From assembly GCF_002198735.1 (NCBI RefSeq), contig NZ_MWLO01000163.1, forward strand, positions 1-64,000: DNA of 64,000 nucleotides, in the 5' to 3' direction. This document shows positions 60,738 to 64,000 of the stretch, one piece after another. A model generated the notes under the pieces. The model ran no database searches, was not told the origin of the DNA, and saw nothing but the letters and a program-made list of their open reading frames with translations. Numbering within the stretch: position 1 is the stretch's first letter; each line of letters opens with the position of its first letter. The position numbers and the translations under genes were made by a program. The DNA is from Ideonella sp. A 288 (GTDB lineage: Bacteria; Pseudomonadota; Gammaproteobacteria; Burkholderiales; Burkholderiaceae_C).

Positions 60738-62461
60738 TGTCGCCGTCCATCCCACAGGGCCGTGGCGTGGCCACGCTCGCCGACATCGAGGCCGTCGAGC
60801 GCGCCGCACCGCTGGAGAGCAGGTTGCCGCCGGGCGGCGTCTGGACCATGCTGGAGGCCGCAGGAGACCGCCACGCAGACCGCCCGGCGCTCAGTTTCCT
60901 GCCCAACGGTGACCCGCACGAACCTGCGCAGACCTGGACCCATGGTCAGTTGCTGATGCAGTGCCGTCGACTGGCCAACTGGTTGCACGCGCAGGGCGTG
61001 CGGTCGCCTGCCGGCGTGGCGGTGCTGATGCCCAACCTGCCGCAGACCTACGTTGCGCTCTTCGGCAGTCAGGCCGCTGCCGTGGTCTGCCCCATCAGCC
61101 CCACCCTGGGCGCCGCCGCGGTGGCCGGCATCCTGGTGGCGGGTGGCTGCGAAGTGCTGGTCGCAGAAGGGCCGGCGCGGAACCCGGCGCTGTGGCAGCG
61201 TGCCTGTGCTGCTGCCGCGCTGGCCCCGGGCCTGCGCCATGTGCTGGTGGTGGGTGGCTTGGTTGGCGACATGGGTGTCGGCATGCCTGCGGGTTTGCAG
61301 GTGCATGACTTCGACCTGACCTGCGCGTCCCAGCGTGGCGACCGGCTCGATTTCAAGCCGTCGAACGAGCCGCAGTCGCCCACCGCCCGCTTCCACACCG
61401 GGGGCACTACCGGTGCGCCCAAGCTGGCCACCCACACCCAGCGCAACCAGGTCTACCTGGCGTGGTGCATGGGCGAGATGGTGGGCTTCAACCCGCAGGA
61501 CGTGGTGCTGATCGGCCTGCCACTGTTCCATGTGCATGCGGTCATTCCGCTCAGCATGGGGCCGCTCAGCCGGGGCGCCCACCTGGTGCTGCTGGGGCCG
61601 CAGGGCTTTCGCCATGCCAGCGTGATCCACGGCTTCTGGCGCATCGTCGAGCGCTTCGGCGCCACCTGCTTCAGCGCCGTGCCCACCGTCTACGCCGGTC
61701 TGCTGCAGGTGCCGATCGCGGATGCCCGGGTCGGCAGCCTGCGCGTGGCCTTCAGCGGCTCCGCACCACTGGCGCGCCAGGTGGCGCAGGATGTGCAGGC
61801 CCGCACCGGGCTGGTCATCCTGGAAGGCTACGGCCTGACCGAGGGCACCTGCATCTCCACGCTGAGCCCGCTGCGCGGCGAGCGCCGCATCGGCTCCATC
61901 GGGTTGCGCCTGCCCTACCAGGCGATGAAGGTGGCACGGCTGGACGAGCAAGGCCGCTGGCTGGCGGATTGCGCGCCCGGCGAGGCCGGCCACCTGCTGA
62001 TCCAGGGGCCCAACGTGTTTGCGGGCTATGCCGATGCAGCCCAGACCGCCGCAGCCTTCGCCGCACCTGGCTGGCTGGACACCGGCGACCTGGGCCACTG
62101 CGATGCCGACGGCTACTTCTGGATCTCCGGCCGCGCGAAGGACCTGATCAAGCGCAGCGGCCACAGCATCGACCCGCAGGGCGTGGAAGAAGCGTTGCAT
62201 GCCGACCCCGCAATTGCCCTTGCTGCCGTGGTGGCCCGACCCGACGCGCGCGCTGGCGAGGTGCCCGTGGCCTTCGTCAGCCTGAAGCCCGGCGCCCTTG
62301 CCGACCCGGCCCAACTGCTGGCCGCCTGCCGCCAACGCCTGGGCGACCCGGTGGCCGCGCCGGTACAGCTGACCGTGCTGCAGCAACTGCCGATGACGGC
62401 GGTGGGCAAGCTCGACAAGGTGGCGCTGCGCGCGCTCGCCGCGGCCGACAACATCAACTGA
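60737..62461 (+). CDS. acyl-CoA synthetase (AMP-binding)
   Basis: A 574-aa ligase. Its nucleotide loop is FHTGGTTGAPKLATHTQRNQ rather than the usual S-G-T-T-G-x-P-K-G, then GYGLTEGTCISTLSPLRGER, GWLDTGDLGHCDADGYFWIS and the C-terminal Lys in LPMTAVGKLDKVALRALAA. Distinct from the synthetase at 43804. It overlaps the TctC-type gene by 1 nt (TGATG) and is followed 10 nt later by a flavoenzyme gene. It would activate the acid handled by the pathway. Confidence 0.93.
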   Translation: MSPSIPQGRGVATLADIEAVERAAPLESRLPPGGVWTMLEAAGDRHADRPALSFLPNGDPHEPAQTWTHGQLLMQCRRLANWLHAQGVRSPAGVAVLMPNLPQTYVALFGSQAAAVVCPISPTLGAAAVAGILVAGGCEVLVAEGPARNPALWQRACAAAALAPGLRHVLVVGGLVGDMGVGMPAGLQVHDFDLTCASQRGDRLDFKPSNEPQSPTARFHTGGTTGAPKLATHTQRNQVYLAWCMGEMVGFNPQDVVLIGLPLFHVHAVIPLSMGPLSRGAHLVLLGPQGFRHASVIHGFWRIVERFGATCFSAVPTVYAGLLQVPIADARVGSLRVAFSGSAPLARQVAQDVQARTGLVILEGYGLTEGTCISTLSPLRGERRIGSIGLRLPYQAMKVARLDEQGRWLADCAPGEAGHLLIQGPNVFAGYADAAQTAAAFAAPGWLDTGDLGHCDADGYFWISGRAKDLIKRSGHSIDPQGVEEALHADPAIALAAVVARPDARAGEVPVAFVSLKPGALADPAQLLAACRQRLGDPVAAPVQLTVLQQLPMTAVGKLDKVALRALAAADNIN

Positions 62462-62471
62462 GAGCCTCACG

Positions 62472-64000
62472 ATGACCCGCACCACGACACGTGCCACCTC
62501 CACCACCGGCACGCCCTACCGCAAGCACGAGGGCATCACCGGCCACTTCGACACCGTGGTCGTCGGTTCGGGCATGGGCGGCCTGGCGCTGGCCTCACAC
62601 CTGGCGCAGGCCGGGCAGAAGGTGCTGCTGCTGGAGCAGAACAACATCGTCGGCGGCATGACCCAGGCCTACAGCCGCCACGGCTACCGCTGGACGGTGG
62701 GCATGCATTACATCGGTGAGGTGGGCAACCCCAACGGCGCTGGCTGGAAGCTGTTCAACCGGGTGACGGGCGGGCAATTGCGCTGGGCGCCGATGCCGTC
62801 GATCTTCAACCGCATGGTGATCGCCGGCCGGGGCTACGACGTGCCGGCCGGCCCGCAGGCCTATGCCGAATTCCTGACCAGCCATTTCCCGACGGAAGCG
62901 CAAGCGATCCAGGCCTACATGGCCTTGGTGGGCAGCGTGGCCAAGGCCTCGGCGCCGTACTTCGGCGCCAAGGCCTTGCCGCCCGACGCTGGCGCGGCGC
63001 TGATGCGGCAACATGGCCAGGAGTTCCGCTTCTTCGCCAGCCAGACCACCCAGCAGGTGCTGCGCAGCCTGACCGACAACGACGAGTTGATCGCCGTGAT
63101 CTGTGCCAACTGGGGCGACTACAGCCTGGAGCCCAGCAAGAGTTCGTTTGCCATGCACTGCATGCTGGCCAAGCACTACCTGCACGGCGCCCACTACCCG
63201 GAGGGCGGCGGCCCGGCGTTTGCGCAGGCCATGGTGCCCATCATCGAAGCCGCGGGCGGGCGGGTGCTGCACAGCGCAGAAGTGGCCGAGGTGCTGGTCG
63301 AAGGCGACGCGGTGCTGGGTGTGCGCATGGCCTCGGGCGAGGTGTTGCGCTGCCCGCGGGTGGTCAGCAATGCGGGCGTGCAGAACACCTTCGGCCGGCT
63401 GCTGCACGGCACCAGCCCGGGCGTGCTGGCGGCCAAGGCGCTGCTGCCGAAGGTGGAGGACACCTATGCCATCGTCGGCCTGAACATCGGCTTCAAGGCC
63501 AGCCATGCTGAACTCGGCTTCACGCCGGCCAACATCTGGTCGCATCCGGGGCCGGACCTGGAAGCCAACCTGGTGGCCCACCGGCAGGATTTCGACGCGC
63601 CATTCCCCTGGCACTTCATCACCTTTCCGTCGACCAAGGATCCGCTGTGGGAACGTGCCTTCCCAGGCCGCGCCACGGTGGAGATGTACGCCTACACCGA
63701 CTACCGCCACTTTGCGCGCTGGGCCGGCACGCCGTGGATGAAGCGCGGCGACGACTACCTGACGCGCAAGGCCGTGATCCAGCAGCGCCTGCTGGACGAG
63801 TTGTTCCGGCACGTGCCCGCCGCGGCGCAGCATGTCGACGTGGTGGAGGTCTCCACACCGCTGACCTACGAGACCTTCGCCAAACGCGAGCGCGGCGGCT
63901 TCATGGGCGTGGCCTCGTCGCCGCAGCGCTTCGAGCAGGACTGGTTGCGCCCGACCACCCCCGTGCAGGGGCTCTACCTGACCGGACAGGACGTGGCCAC
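62472..64000 (+). CDS. phytoene desaturase/retinol saturase-like NAD(P)/FAD oxidoreductase (3' end cut by window edge)
   Basis: The frame stays open to the end of the window; 509 codons are visible. N-terminal FAD motif VVVGSGMGGLALASHLAQAG and LLLEQNNIVGGMTQAYSRHG match the CrtI/CrtO and retinol-saturase group of amine-oxidase-fold enzymes, which add or remove double bonds. The last visible part, LRPTTPVQGLYLTGQDVA, is the usual C-terminal FAD contact. No carotenoid genes are nearby, so a role in reducing or oxidising the acid substrate of this cluster is more likely; this is inference. Confidence 0.88.
   Translation, partial: MTRTTTRATSTTGTPYRKHEGITGHFDTVVVGSGMGGLALASHLAQAGQKVLLLEQNNIVGGMTQAYSRHGYRWTVGMHYIGEVGNPNGAGWKLFNRVTGGQLRWAPMPSIFNRMVIAGRGYDVPAGPQAYAEFLTSHFPTEAQAIQAYMALVGSVAKASAPYFGAKALPPDAGAALMRQHGQEFRFFASQTTQQVLRSLTDNDELIAVICANWGDYSLEPSKSSFAMHCMLAKHYLHGAHYPEGGGPAFAQAMVPIIEAAGGRVLHSAEVAEVLVEGDAVLGVRMASGEVLRCPRVVSNAGVQNTFGRLLHGTSPGVLAAKALLPKVEDTYAIVGLNIGFKASHAELGFTPANIWSHPGPDLEANLVAHRQDFDAPFPWHFITFPSTKDPLWERAFPGRATVEMYAYTDYRHFARWAGTPWMKRGDDYLTRKAVIQQRLLDELFRHVPAAAQHVDVVEVSTPLTYETFAKRERGGFMGVASSPQRFEQDWLRPTTPVQGLYLTGQDVA

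Overview
The window is high-GC DNA (about two thirds G+C) with tightly packed genes. Its gene content and order are typical of a free-living, motile betaproteobacterium of the order Burkholderiales, most like the Rubrivivax/Leptothrix/Ideonella group (inferred from gene families and synteny, not from a search). Markers include smpB-ratA-rnfH-DUF4124-guaB-MFS-guaA, a glycine-riboswitch gcvTHP operon, Bug-type binding proteins and FliA-like promoters. I saw no rRNA, tRNA, CRISPR array or intact insertion sequence.

Layout. 1-6.6 kb (minus): a chemotaxis operon read from a near-consensus FliA promoter, encoding a divergent MCP-like protein, CheY, a second receiver, a STAS protein, CheA and a three-PAS Aer-type MCP cut by the left edge. 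6.8-8.8 kb (plus): a membrane MCP. 9-13.5 kb (plus): an RND efflux adaptor and pump. 13.7-15.2 kb (plus): a PAS histidine kinase.

15.3-27.1 kb is the most interesting part. A minus-strand run encodes an Rcp1-like receiver, a REC-PAS-HisKA_3 kinase, a LuxR-type regulator, a lone receiver, a receiver fused to a KaiA-like C-terminal domain, KaiB, KaiC and a REC-PAS-histidine kinase. Facing it on the plus strand are a REC-GGDEF diguanylate cyclase and a hybrid REC-PAS-kinase-REC-HPt protein whose N-terminal half is a paralogue of the kinase next to kaiC. This looks like a complete KaiABC-type timing or metabolic-state module wired to several phosphorelays and c-di-GMP. Classical KaiA is cyanobacterial, and proteobacterial kaiBC loci normally lack it.

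27.2-29.6 kb (minus): an MCP with an unusual C-terminal Cache-like domain. 29.7-35.9 kb (minus): tandem glycine riboswitch, gcvT, gcvH, gcvP and sdaA, which break down glycine and serine. 36-37.7 kb (plus): a CoA-binding protein and O-acetylhomoserine sulfhydrylase. 37.7-43.6 kb (minus): a branched-chain-type ABC transporter operon ending in a CaiB/BaiF CoA-transferase. Divergent from it (plus) are an acyl-CoA synthetase and an enoyl-CoA hydratase, so the block probably takes up and activates an organic acid. 46-53 kb: conserved housekeeping genes, with a partly duplicated smpB 3' end and a 161-bp inverted-repeat-bounded element after guaB.

53-64 kb looks accessory. It starts with a gene-poor scar downstream of guaA, then a secreted SnoaL-like protein, an F420-type reductase, a pirin, LysR and AraC regulators, and a plus-strand catabolic operon (EthD, FAD oxidase, Bug binding protein, acyl-CoA synthetase, carotenoid-desaturase-like flavoenzyme) that runs off the right edge.
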